This document shows, one piece after another, positions 1 to 7,562 of a stretch of 64,000 nt of DNA. A program made the position numbers and the translations under genes. The notes under the pieces were generated by a model that worked only from the letters and a program-made list of their open reading frames with translations, made no database searches and was not told where the DNA came from. Where the stretch lies: positions 62,001 to 126,000 of the forward strand of contig LGYU01000002.1 in the NCBI GenBank assembly GCA_001302245.1, read 5' to 3'. This DNA comes from Chitinophagaceae bacterium PMP191F (GTDB lineage Bacteria; Bacteroidota; Bacteroidia; Chitinophagales; Chitinophagaceae). Positions within the stretch are counted from its first letter, which is position 1; each line of letters opens with the position of its first letter.

Positions 1-149
1 TATTGCTGGATTATATTCATCAGTTGGCAAAAGAAACCGTTAAAGAGGCTGTACATCTCGACAGCGGCTATCAGCGCAACGATGCCCATCGTTTATACCT
101 GAACAAAGGATACAAAGTGGCCTGTCATCATTTTTCGAGAGAAGTCTGA
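1..149 (+). CDS. GNAT family N-acetyltransferase, C-terminal fragment
   Basis: Only the last 48 codons are in the window, in the frame that begins at base 3 and ends with TGA at 147-149; the gene starts to the left. The visible piece reads as the end of a GNAT fold: a helix (LLDYIHQLAKE), then HLDSGYQRNDAHRLYLNKGY, which matches the usual motif B end where a conserved Asp/Ser precedes the 'AH-fY-k-GF' segment that binds acetyl-CoA and closes the fold, and then a final strand (ACHHFSREV). The acceptor substrate cannot be told from this fragment. Confidence 0.75.
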   Translation, partial: LLDYIHQLAKETVKEAVHLDSGYQRNDAHRLYLNKGYKVACHHFSREV

Positions 150-347
150 GGACGATTTGAAAATTTGAGAATGGGTTAATTTGAAAACGGATTGCTGCGA
201 TTGCTTAATGGTTCGATTGTTTCATCGACTACTAACTACTCACCACTCACTATTGGCCATTCACCACTCATTCAAAAAACGAAGCATATTATTAATCTGC
301 AACACCCGATCATCAGCACCATAAACTTAAAACAAGAAACCAGCAAT
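150..347. repeat. Intergenic mosaic of dispersed repeat words
   Basis: This gap between the GNAT end and the convergent serine hydrolase has no convincing gene. It contains word-like repeats such as TTTGAAAATTTGAGAATG (about 158-175) and the ACTACTCACCACTCAC / CATTCACCACTCATTC pair (about 236-275). Similar phrases recur at 15390-15430 and 37240-37310. They look like members of the dispersed intergenic family described in the findings. Confidence 0.45.
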
Positions 348-1406
348 CTACTGCACAATCTCCCTTACCAATCCTCTTATTTTCAAACAGGTGAACATGG
401 TGGAGATATAACCATTTACAGGAATATAGGTGAAGACAAAACCGGTTACTTTTTTACTGCGGTTGATCCAGGGATGACTGCCAAACGCACCAGGACTGCT
501 GTTCTCTACCAGTACATCACCGGTAGTGGTCAGATCACGCCAGTTGCCAATGCCATAAATACCGGTTGTATTGATCAGCGCCGGAGGATATGGGGAATAT
601 TCCACGGTAGCTGTACCCAGTTGATTCTGCTCCATGGCCGTTACGGCTGCTTCACTCAACACACGTGTACCACTGGTGGTAACACCTTTATTCATAAGCA
701 TGATGAGTAGCTTGGTATAATCATACGGTGTGCTGCGTGCACCGCCAGCGATCAGTGGATTTTGTGAAAGACCAAAATCTGTATTTGGCATCCCGCAGGG
801 CGTGGTGATCTTTTCGCTTAACAACGTACTCCAGCTTTTACCACTCACCACTTCGCAGATACGGCCGGCCACCTGCATACTGACACCGCCATAATAGAAT
901 TTAGTACCCGGAGCATTGATCAGCGCTACGTTCTTCGCAATCAGGTTAACTGCATCTTCCAGTGTAGAGAGAACATCGTTTTCATATCCCTGTGTAGAAT
1001 TGGCAGGAAATCCTGAGGTATGGGAGAAGAGTTGGGCAATGGTGATATTCCCCTTACCATAGGCAGTAAAAACGGGCAGAAATTTACCCACCGTGTCACT
1101 CAGTTTCAATTTACCCTCATCCACCAGGCTCATCAATACAGCACCCGACAGCCATTTTGAACAGGATGCGATCCATTGCCGCGTATTGCCATCATAACCA
1201 CCATAGCCTTTTTCGTAAGCAATCTTCCCGTTGACAGTAATGACAGTATAACATTTCCCGCTGAACTTACCCGGAACAGAATCATTCAGTACTTTTTCCA
1301 CAGCACTAAAATTGTACACATCAGGGTCTTTAGGAATATCAGTTCCCTTTTTACAGGCTGTCAGTAAGCCAATAATTATCAGCAGGGTGAACACAATACT
1401 TTTCAT
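348..1406 (-). CDS. Serine hydrolase lipoprotein (beta-lactamase/class C-like)
   Basis: 352 aa. The N-terminus is a lipoprotein signal with lipobox LLTAC (Cys18) followed by KK, so the product is probably anchored in the outer membrane or periplasm. The class C beta-lactamase / EstB esterase fold is indicated by the SxxK nucleophile motif SCSK (Ser81, Lys84), a Tyr motif in FYYGG where many relatives have YxN, and a late GAFGS segment followed by HPW in the position of the third (KTG/HTG) motif. Relatives act on D-amino peptides, esters or lactams; the substrate here is unknown. The YGG in place of YxN fits esterase-type members better than true beta-lactamases. It is a single gene with no close co-directional partner; the MFS gene upstream on the same strand is separated by a strong hairpin terminator. 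Confidence 0.8.
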   Translation of the reverse strand: MKSIVFTLLIIIGLLTACKKGTDIPKDPDVYNFSAVEKVLNDSVPGKFSGKCYTVITVNGKIAYEKGYGGYDGNTRQWIASCSKWLSGAVLMSLVDEGKLKLSDTVGKFLPVFTAYGKGNITIAQLFSHTSGFPANSTQGYENDVLSTLEDAVNLIAKNVALINAPGTKFYYGGVSMQVAGRICEVVSGKSWSTLLSEKITTPCGMPNTDFGLSQNPLIAGGARSTPYDYTKLLIMLMNKGVTTSGTRVLSEAAVTAMEQNQLGTATVEYSPYPPALINTTGIYGIGNWRDLTTTGDVLVENSSPGAFGSHPWINRSKKVTGFVFTYIPVNGYISTMFTCLKIRGLVREIVQ

Positions 1407-1510
1407 ACACTGTAATTGAGGTAATGCAATAAACGCCGGAACAGTTGAAGATAGTATGATGTGGTAAAAAGCAGGTGATCAGCACACAATTTCGCTAATA
1501 AACAAACGCA

Positions 1511-1545
1511 AAAATGCCCGGAAAGTATACCTATCCGGGCATTTT
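1511..1545 (-). terminator. Rho-independent terminator after the MFS gene
   Basis: A perfect 12-bp inverted repeat (AAAATGCCCGGA, 11-nt loop, TCCGGGCATTTT) lies 24 bp beyond the stop codon of the leftward MFS gene. The A/T ends give a U-tract in the leftward direction. Confidence 0.75.
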
Positions 1546-1569
1546 AACAATCATATTCCGGTACCGAAG

Positions 1570-2889
1570 CTACCTTTCAATGTTCCTTACTGCGTAATCT
1601 GCAGGCTCCGGCGCACCGGCTGCCCCATCTTTTGATGATACAGTATCATTTTTCATGTCTGCGGCAACAGCCAGTTTTCTTTTTACCATTTTATCTACCC
1701 TGGACAACATGATGATACTGATGATCGAAATGACCACAATGATATACCCCAGCGTATTGTAATGTTCCAGCGGACTGCCTTTTGATTTTTGCACCACAAT
1801 GGTACCGGCAAAAACTGCAGCTACACCACCTGCCATCTGCTGGATAGATGAGTTGATGCTCATAAATGCGCCCCTGTCCTGCATTTTGGGAACGGCTGTT
1901 GTTAATGCCGAAGCCGGGATCATCCTGTTGAGAATTCCCATCATCAGCAATACATTCAGTCCAATAATGATCCAGAGCGGTTGAGCTGTCATATTGGTAT
2001 AGATCACTACCATGATCATCAACCATACAGATGCAATGGTATACAGTTTAAACTTATCAATTTTATCACTAAGCCTTCCTACCAGCGGCATGATCACCAG
2101 CGAACTGAGGCCTGACACCATAAACAGCAATGGCAATTGTTCATTGGTTACATGCAGGTTGTTAATGGCAAATGCACTGCCAAAAGGCATCATCATAAAA
2201 CCACCGATCATCAGCAAGGCACTGGCTGTAAAACCTATCCGGTAATCTTTTTGCATTAAGGTATGCCACAGGTGCAGCACAGCACTTTTATCATTTTGTA
2301 AAGCAAGATGTTTGGTAAGCGGCTGCAACCTGGTAATGATCAGGATGGTTACAACTACAGCAAGACCCACCACCATCAGGAAAGGAGATTGCCATCCCCG
2401 TACATTGGCCATGTACAGGCTGATGGGTACACCCAATACCTGGCTGGCACCAAATCCCATCTGGATAAAGCCCATTACACGACCGCGTTGTTCAATCGCA
2501 AACAGGTCGGTAATAATGGCCATGGAAATAGAACCGATCACACCGCCAAATAAGCCGGTAATAATACGTGCTGCCACCAGCATATGATATGAATGAGACA
2601 ATCCGCAGGCCAGTGTGCCCAGTATAAAACCAGCGTAAAAAAATAACAGCAGTTTTTTACGGTCAAACTTATCAGCAAATCCTGCAGTAAGAAAACCTGA
2701 AATACCAGCACTGAACGCATAAGCAGAAACCGCCAGCCCAAACTGGGATGGTTTTATATCCATAGATTTCATCAGCATGTCGCCCAATGGAGACATTACC
2801 ATAAAATCAAGAATAACCGTAAACTGAGTAATGGCCAGAATGAAAATGACAAATTTCTGGTAAGACGAAAGTGAAGCTGGCTGTTGCAT
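1570..2889 (-). CDS. MFS transporter, drug-efflux type
   Basis: About 439 aa from the ATG at 2889; the frame is open further upstream (to 2982), but the polar extension has no family match and the start MQQPASLSSYQKF places the first membrane helix where MFS proteins have it. Twelve hydrophobic segments are evident. The loop between TM2 and TM3 carries GFADKFDRKK, the MFS motif A (GxxxDRxGRK type), and a second copy-like loop (VGRLSDKIDKFK) begins the C-terminal half, the usual 6+6 pseudo-repeat. The 'VILDFMVMSPLGD' opening resembles DHA1 drug:H+ antiporters (AraJ/EmrD-like). Substrate not inferable. Confidence 0.8.
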   Translation of the reverse strand: MQQPASLSSYQKFVIFILAITQFTVILDFMVMSPLGDMLMKSMDIKPSQFGLAVSAYAFSAGISGFLTAGFADKFDRKKLLLFFYAGFILGTLACGLSHSYHMLVAARIITGLFGGVIGSISMAIITDLFAIEQRGRVMGFIQMGFGASQVLGVPISLYMANVRGWQSPFLMVVGLAVVVTILIITRLQPLTKHLALQNDKSAVLHLWHTLMQKDYRIGFTASALLMIGGFMMMPFGSAFAINNLHVTNEQLPLLFMVSGLSSLVIMPLVGRLSDKIDKFKLYTIASVWLMIMVVIYTNMTAQPLWIIIGLNVLLMMGILNRMIPASALTTAVPKMQDRGAFMSINSSIQQMAGGVAAVFAGTIVVQKSKGSPLEHYNTLGYIIVVISIISIIMLSRVDKMVKRKLAVAADMKNDTVSSKDGAAGAPEPADYAVRNIER

Positions 2890-3065
2890 GAAAAAGCATT
2901 GTTTGTTAGTATGGCTTGTCAAATTGTTTCCGGCAGTAATATCGTGACATTCAATTGATGGTTGAACATCGCTGTAACCCACGCCGGAAGCGTTATTTTT
3001 TTGTCAAGGTACAACAACAAAGCTCGCGCAGAAAGGTTTCACAAACTTCTGCTTTTATTTTTTTG

Positions 3066-3677
3066 TTACTTCTGCCCTTTTACTATCCTGAAAGTAATAT
3101 TGATCCTGGGTCCGATGGATTGTGTCGTTTTGGGAATACTGTGCTCCCAGTAATGCTGGGTTTCGCCCTGCATCAGTAAAAAACTGCCGTGTGTCAGTTC
3201 AACCGCTACCTGGCTCTTTTTGGAAACATAATGACGCAAACGGAATACGCGCCCGGCACCAAAACTTACCGACCCAATTACGGGGTTGGCACCCAGTTCC
3301 GGTTCGTTATCACGATGCCATCCCATGCTGTCTTTCCCATCACGATAAAGGTTCAGCAATGCACTGTTGAACTGTACACCTGCTGTTGCTTCTATCTTTT
3401 GTTTGATTTTTAATAATACACCTGTCCAGGGCAACGGATGCATGGTAATACCGGAATAACTATACACCTTATCCGCATTACCGTACCATGCTGTTAAACG
3501 TGGCTGCATTACTGCTTTTCCGAATATTTTTATAGGCTCCTGTTTCCAGGCAATTTCATGTTGTAAACGATTCAAATGATCATCGCTTTCTGCTTTTGAA
3601 AAAAAATGCGGGAACAGCCGCACATCGCCCTGTTGTGGTAATATATTTCCGTTCTGGTTGAAAATATCAAACTGCAT
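3066..3677 (-). CDS. alkB: AlkB-like alpha-ketoglutarate-dependent DNA repair dioxygenase
   Basis: 203 aa. AlkB family proteins oxidatively remove methyl groups from N1-methyladenine and N3-methylcytosine using Fe(II) and 2-oxoglutarate. The facial triad is visible: HRDNE (His121, Asp123) and His179 in HYWEHSIPK. The 2-oxoglutarate arginines are in PRINITFR (Arg191, Arg197), the same spacing as the RxNxTxR of E. coli AlkB. The substrate-lid region MQPRLTAWYG and YSGITMHPLPW are typical of the ALKBH2/3-like bacterial subgroup. It is the last gene of a leftward cluster (AraC-MGMT, 2OG oxygenase, Ada-type zinc protein, AlkB), 26 bp after the previous stop, so it is probably co-induced with them. 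Confidence 0.92.
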   Translation of the reverse strand: MQFDIFNQNGNILPQQGDVRLFPHFFSKAESDDHLNRLQHEIAWKQEPIKIFGKAVMQPRLTAWYGNADKVYSYSGITMHPLPWTGVLLKIKQKIEATAGVQFNSALLNLYRDGKDSMGWHRDNEPELGANPVIGSVSFGAGRVFRLRHYVSKKSQVAVELTHGSFLLMQGETQHYWEHSIPKTTQSIGPRINITFRIVKGQK

Positions 3678-3703
3678 TGTTCAATCATTAAACTGATCGC
3701 GCA

Positions 3704-3973
3704 TTATAATGCACGTTTCGCCTGTTTCCATGCACGGTATTGTGCGTACATACAATGTGCACAGGGCCTGTATCCCATCATTATCGCTGCTGCTTCTGAT
3801 GCAAAGAATACCCTGTTTTCCGGTTTCATTCTTTTGCCGGAAGCGCATTGCAATGTACCATATATTGCCAGTCGCCGGTTGCCGGCAAAAGCAACCTGTC
3901 TTTCTTGCAGCATACGCACCAATTGCCGCATGCCTGCAAATGTACCGGTATTGATCTTTATCATAATATTCAT
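3704..3973 (-). CDS. Small stand-alone Ada-type metal-binding domain protein
   Basis: 89 aa. The C-terminal half (about residues 37-75) looks like the zinc-binding N-domain of Ada: ENRVFF, then an AA-rich helix, then GYRPCAHC (Cys71, Cys74), matching the EN-F-...-GFRPCKRC end of E. coli Ada. Only three cysteines are present (43, 71, 74). By eye Cys43 aligns with Ada Cys42, and the position of the methyl-acceptor Cys38 has no Cys, so self-methylation as in Ada is doubtful. The start codon overlaps the upstream stop by one base (TGATG), indicating translational coupling with the 2OG oxygenase. Function is inferred only from the domain and context: possibly a zinc-binding DNA-contact or sensor subunit. 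Confidence 0.7.
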   Translation of the reverse strand: MNIMIKINTGTFAGMRQLVRMLQERQVAFAGNRRLAIYGTLQCASGKRMKPENRVFFASEAAAIMMGYRPCAHCMYAQYRAWKQAKRAL

Positions 3974-4683
3974 CAGCTTACGGCATCATGAAAGATAATA
4001 CCCAGCGTGTGTCTTGTTCCATGATGTACCTCGCTTACACCATGTTTCATATTCACGCGGTAATATCCCTTGCTTCCGCGCACCGGCCGGAAACTGGTTG
4101 TAAACAACAGCATATCGCCCTTTTGCGGTTGTAATACAATGGCCTTCGATTGTGCCCTGGGTACCTGTTGCAGTAGTACAAACTCACCTCCGGTATAATC
4201 AATGCCTGGTTCATTCAGAAAAAATACAGCCTGTGTCGGAAAGAACACATCACCATACAGATCCTGGTGCAATGTATTATAGCCGCTTTTACCATACTTC
4301 AAGATCAATACCGTCGGTTTATCCTGCCCGCTTGCATGACACTGTTGCTGCAAACCAATGAGTGTTGAGGGAAAACGTTTTTCCTGATGCAATACTTTCA
4401 TCCAGCCATCAGCTACAGGTACCAGTTGTGGGTAGATCGTTTCCCGCAATTGCTGTATTGGTTCCGGTAAAGGATATTGAAAATATTTGTACTCTCCCAG
4501 CCCGAAACGATACCGCTCCATCACCACTGTTTTCCGATATCGCAACGGGGCATCATATTGCTGTATCAGTTCTTCACACAAGGCAGCATCCAGCACATTT
4601 GGCACAATGGCATAACCAGTATTATTCAGTTGTTCCCGCACGGCCATCCAGTCTGCCGTTTGCACAGACGTTGTTACATCCAT
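3973..4683 (-). CDS. 2OG-Fe(II) oxygenase, nucleic-acid-associated type (Oxygenase-NA-like)
   Basis: 236 aa. It has the double-stranded beta-helix dioxygenase pattern: HQD (His139, Asp141) in TLHQDLYGD, a hydrophobic strand (QAVFFLNEPG), TGGEFVLLQQ, GDMLLFTT, and the distal His214 in MKHGVSEVHHGTR with Arg224 (GTRHTLGI) placed to bind 2-oxoglutarate. The combination 'HQDLYGD...GGEF...HGVS' matches, from memory, the family annotated in Pfam as Oxygenase-NA (PF09859), thought to modify or repair nucleic acids. Its place between the AraC-MGMT gene (40 bp upstream) and the Ada-like zinc protein (1-base overlap) supports a role in alkylation damage. The exact substrate is not known. Confidence 0.8.
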   Translation of the reverse strand: MDVTTSVQTADWMAVREQLNNTGYAIVPNVLDAALCEELIQQYDAPLRYRKTVVMERYRFGLGEYKYFQYPLPEPIQQLRETIYPQLVPVADGWMKVLHQEKRFPSTLIGLQQQCHASGQDKPTVLILKYGKSGYNTLHQDLYGDVFFPTQAVFFLNEPGIDYTGGEFVLLQQVPRAQSKAIVLQPQKGDMLLFTTSFRPVRGSKGYYRVNMKHGVSEVHHGTRHTLGIIFHDAVS

Positions 4684-4723
4684 AAAAATGATTTTAAATG
4701 ATAACAGCCAGGTGATATGCCTG

Positions 4724-5575
4724 TTATTCCATAGTAAGATCAGTTGCAGCGGCTTCCCAGCCGATCATAGCAGCTTTGCGGGTACTGCCCCAGTGGTATT
4801 GTCCAAATTCACCGGTAGCCCTGATCACCCTGTGACAGGGAATGAGAAATGCTACCGGATTATCACCTACGGCAGAACCCACTGCCCGTGAAGCTGTAGG
4901 CTGTTGTAAAGATGCAGCAATGGAAGAATAGGTAGCCAGGTTGCCTGTTGGTATTTTCAGCAGCGCTTCCCATACCTTTAACTGGAAAGATGTGCCTTTC
5001 ACATGCAGCTTTACTTCGCTCAGTTTACTCCAGTCCTGCGTAAACACATACAGCGCCTGTTGCTGTATCATATCTACCACCTGGTGGTATTTTGCGTTGG
5101 GAAATTGCTGCTGCAGGTTGGCAAAGCCTTCCTGTTCATCTTCTGCAAAGGCCATATAACAGATCCCTTTTACAGTAGATGCTACGATCACCGCTCCGAA
5201 AGGAGTTTCTGCAAAACTGTAATTGATATGCAACTGTTCACCGCCATTCTTAAATTCACCGGGTGTCATTCCCTCTATCGAAATGAACAGATCATGTAAG
5301 CGACTGGTACCTGAAAGTCCTATTTGAAAAGCAGTATCCGATAAAGATGCCTGTTGTTGTTTCAGAATGTTTTTAGCATGTTCTACCGTCAGGTATTGCA
5401 GAAATTTCTTGGGACTCACTCCCGCCCATTCCTTAAACATGCGTTGAAAATGAAAAGGACTCAGATGTACCTGCTCCGCTACCTGTTCCAGCGCAGGCTG
5501 TTGTCTAAAATTGTTATTAATATAATCAATGGCTGCCGCTATCCTGTCGTAATTACTGAAATATTGTATTTCCAT
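4724..5575 (-). CDS. AraC-type regulator fused to O6-methylguanine-DNA methyltransferase (Ada C-terminal half)
   Basis: 283 aa from the ATG at 5575; the frame runs open to 5734, but the added residues have no family features and lie in a repeat-containing gap. Residues about 5-108 form an AraC HTH (LEQVAEQVHLSPFHFQRMFK, then SPKKFLQ and MTPGEFK). Residues about 120-275 are an O6-alkylguanine transferase with acceptor Cys247 in IPCHRV and the helix-turn-helix ASRAVGSAVGDNP. E. coli Ada has a zinc domain, then AraC, then MGMT; here the zinc domain is absent and a related small domain is encoded two genes downstream. It probably repairs O6-methylguanine and may control this operon. Confidence 0.88.
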   Translation of the reverse strand: MEIQYFSNYDRIAAAIDYINNNFRQQPALEQVAEQVHLSPFHFQRMFKEWAGVSPKKFLQYLTVEHAKNILKQQQASLSDTAFQIGLSGTSRLHDLFISIEGMTPGEFKNGGEQLHINYSFAETPFGAVIVASTVKGICYMAFAEDEQEGFANLQQQFPNAKYHQVVDMIQQQALYVFTQDWSKLSEVKLHVKGTSFQLKVWEALLKIPTGNLATYSSIAASLQQPTASRAVGSAVGDNPVAFLIPCHRVIRATGEFGQYHWGSTRKAAMIGWEAAATDLTME

Positions 5576-5595
5576 GATCTTCACATTTAATACTG

Positions 5596-5626
5596 TAAAA
5601 TTACCCCGCCACGGAAAGGTGTACAA
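5596..5626 (-). promoter_or_regulatory. Candidate promoter of the alkylation-repair operon
   Basis: Read leftward there is TTG (5624-5626), a 20-bp spacer, then TAATTTTA (5596-5603), close to the Bacteroidota pattern TTG-N17-23-TAnnTTTG (last base differs). It ends about 20 bp before the chosen ATG. Confidence 0.35.
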
Positions 5627-5635
5627 CCCGTTTCT

Positions 5636-5830
5636 TGCGGAAAAGCAGGAAGTCGGAAGTCTGAGGTCTGAAAAGGCACAAGCGACAAGGGTCCAGGAAT
5701 AAATGGTTGGATTGTTATGAACAGCAACGCTCAATTCACATTTTACTTTTCACCTTTCACAAAAAGCTGCAAGCAACAATAGCCGCGATCATTCACAACT
5801 GCCACTTCACGCCCCCGAAACATTCCTATT
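5636..5830. repeat. Intergenic mosaic of dispersed repeat words
   Basis: This lies between the divergent AraC-MGMT gene and ung. It contains GGCACAAGCGACAAGG followed by TAAATGGTTG (about 5675-5710), which aligns closely with 51519-51553, the word GGATTGTTATGAA (5709-5721; also 7338-7350 and, with one change, 51728-51740), and a CACTTCACGCCCC end (about 5803-5816) like 51773-51785. No coding potential is apparent. Confidence 0.55.
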
Positions 5831-5864
5831 CCCAGTTTCCCTTATTTTTACGCAAATTTGCTAT

Positions 5865-6536
5865 ATGGACGTTAAAATACATGATAGCTGGAAGGAAGTG
5901 CTGAAAAATGAATTTACTCAACCCTATTTTCCACAGATCGTTACATTTCTGCGTACAGAAAAAGAAGCCGGTAAAGTGATCTATCCTCCCGGCAGCCTTA
6001 TTTTCAACGCTTTTAATACCACTCATTTTGACAACGTAAAAGTTGTGCTGCTGGGCCAGGATCCCTATCATGGTCCCGGACAGGCGCATGGTCTTTGTTT
6101 TTCCGTGCAGGACGGAATCACACCGCCGCCATCGCTGGTCAATATTTATAAAGAACTGAATACAGATGTGGGTGTTCCCATTCCCAAAAGTGGCAACCTC
6201 ATCAAATGGGCACAACAGGGTGTGCTGATGCTCAATGCATCGCTTACTGTTCGCGCCAATGAACCCATGAGTCATTCAAAAATAGGCTGGGCAACATTTA
6301 CCGATGCTGTGATCAGGACTGTATCAGAAAAGAAAGAACACGTAGTGTTTCTGTTATGGGGTAAATTTGCACAGGAAAAGGCTTCTATGGTAGATGCGTC
6401 CAAACACCTGGTGCTGAGGGCGGCACATCCATCACCTTATTCTGCATCGAATGGCTTTTTTGGCTGTCATCATTTTTCAAAAACGAATGAATACCTGGTT
6501 AAAAACGGCATTGAACCTATAGACTGGTCATTATAA
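5865..6536 (+). CDS. ung: Uracil-DNA glycosylase (family 1)
   Basis: 223 aa, full length for Ung. It excises uracil from DNA to start base excision repair in the cytoplasm. The water-activating motif [18 protein letters not shown] carries Asp66 and His69, the uracil-specificity Asn is in [10 protein letters not shown], and the DNA-intercalation loop is HPSPYSA (His188). The ATG at 5865 is the first Met of the conserved frame. It is divergent from the alkylation-repair operon, so the two repair units share one intergenic region. The stop is 14 bp before plsC, suggesting co-transcription. Confidence 0.97.
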   Translation: MDVKIHDSWKEVLKNEFTQPYFPQIVTFLRTEKEAGKVIYPPGSLIFNAFNTTHFDNVKVVLLGQDPYHGPGQAHGLCFSVQDGITPPPSLVNIYKELNTDVGVPIPKSGNLIKWAQQGVLMLNASLTVRANEPMSHSKIGWATFTDAVIRTVSEKKEHVVFLLWGKFAQEKASMVDASKHLVLRAAHPSPYSASNGFFGCHHFSKTNEYLVKNGIEPIDWSL

Positions 6537-6550
6537 TATCCTGATTGAAT

Positions 6551-7294
6551 ATGCGTGTATTTAAAGCAATAGCTGGTCGCATCTGGGCTGTATGGGGATT
6601 GATCCTGTTTGTAAGCACCATGCTGCTGTTCATGATCCCTTTTTTATTGTATAGTTATACTGCAACAGATCCTAAAAGAACGCTGCGTTTCATCAGGCTG
6701 TCGCGCATCTGGATGGGCGTATTTCTGCCACTGGCAGGTTGTCCATTGCGTGTACGCGGCCGCGAACATTTTGCACCAGGTGAAAATTACATTGTGGTGT
6801 GTAATCACAACTCTCTGATGGATATTCCCATCTCTTCTCCGGCCATTCCCGGCGGTAATAAAACCATTGCCAAGATCGAAATGGCGCGCATTCCCCTATT
6901 CGGCCTCATGTATCGTACCGGTAGCGTATTGGTGAACAGAAAAAGTGAAGCCAGTCGCAAGGAAAGCTATATACAGATGCGTAAAGTATTGGAAATGGGG
7001 CTGCACATGTGTATCTATCCTGAAGGAACACGCAATAAAACCGATCAGCCACTTAAGTCCTTTCACAATGGAGCCTTCAAACTGGCTATGGAAAGCGGCA
7101 AAGCCATTGTACCGGGAATTATTTTCAACACACGCAAAGCAGTCCCCTCTGATCAATTCTTTTTCCTGTGGCCTCAAAAACTGGAAATGCATTTCCTCGC
7201 TCCCATTCCCATTCAACCCGGCGATACTACCGAATCACTGAAGGAAAGAACCTTTCAGGTAATGGAAACGTACTACAAGGCCCATGCGAAGTAG
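6551..7294 (+). CDS. plsC: 1-acyl-sn-glycerol-3-phosphate acyltransferase (PlsC family)
   Basis: 247 aa from the ATG at 6551 (a TTG two codons earlier is less likely). It transfers an acyl chain to lysophosphatidic acid in phospholipid synthesis at the inner membrane. An N-terminal hydrophobic segment (about residues 12-34) is followed by the acyltransferase block I, NHNSLMD with the catalytic His86 and Asp91 (Hx4D), a GxxxxxR block around GSVLVNRK, and block III YPEGTRNK (Glu158-Gly-Thr). Block IV is the hydrophobic VPGIIF stretch. It sits 14 bp after ung. Confidence 0.9.
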   Translation: MRVFKAIAGRIWAVWGLILFVSTMLLFMIPFLLYSYTATDPKRTLRFIRLSRIWMGVFLPLAGCPLRVRGREHFAPGENYIVVCNHNSLMDIPISSPAIPGGNKTIAKIEMARIPLFGLMYRTGSVLVNRKSEASRKESYIQMRKVLEMGLHMCIYPEGTRNKTDQPLKSFHNGAFKLAMESGKAIVPGIIFNTRKAVPSDQFFFLWPQKLEMHFLAPIPIQPGDTTESLKERTFQVMETYYKAHAK

Positions 7295-7562
7295 TCCGGG
7301 GGAATTTAAAATGGGTTGAGCAGATTGCGGGATTGTTGGATTGTTATGAATAAGCTGCGAGCCGTGAGCAAATACAGTCCGGAAGGATTGAAAAGTTGAC
7401 AGGTTAACCAGGAATCGGGAAACAAAGCTTCTTTTAATCAGGAGTTTGGGAATTTCAGCACCAGAAACACGTAACCCAAACTGTTTTCATTGACGTCTCA
7501 TGATTCACGATTGACCACTTACACTCCCCAACTCTAAACAACAAACCCGCAACCCAGACTCC
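7295..7562. repeat. Intergenic mosaic of dispersed repeat words
   Basis: This gap separates the convergent plsC and lptD genes. It contains GGATTGTTATGAA (7338-7350), GCTGCGAGCCGTGAGCAAA (7354-7372, related to words at 15485, 15826 and 51485), and GATTCACGATTGACCACTTA (about 7502-7521, like 51755-51780). No clear hairpin terminator was seen. Confidence 0.5.

Noticed and set aside
192-710. A 172-codon + strand frame at the left end
   Set aside because: It is largely antisense to the serine hydrolase, which has a signal peptide and active-site motifs.
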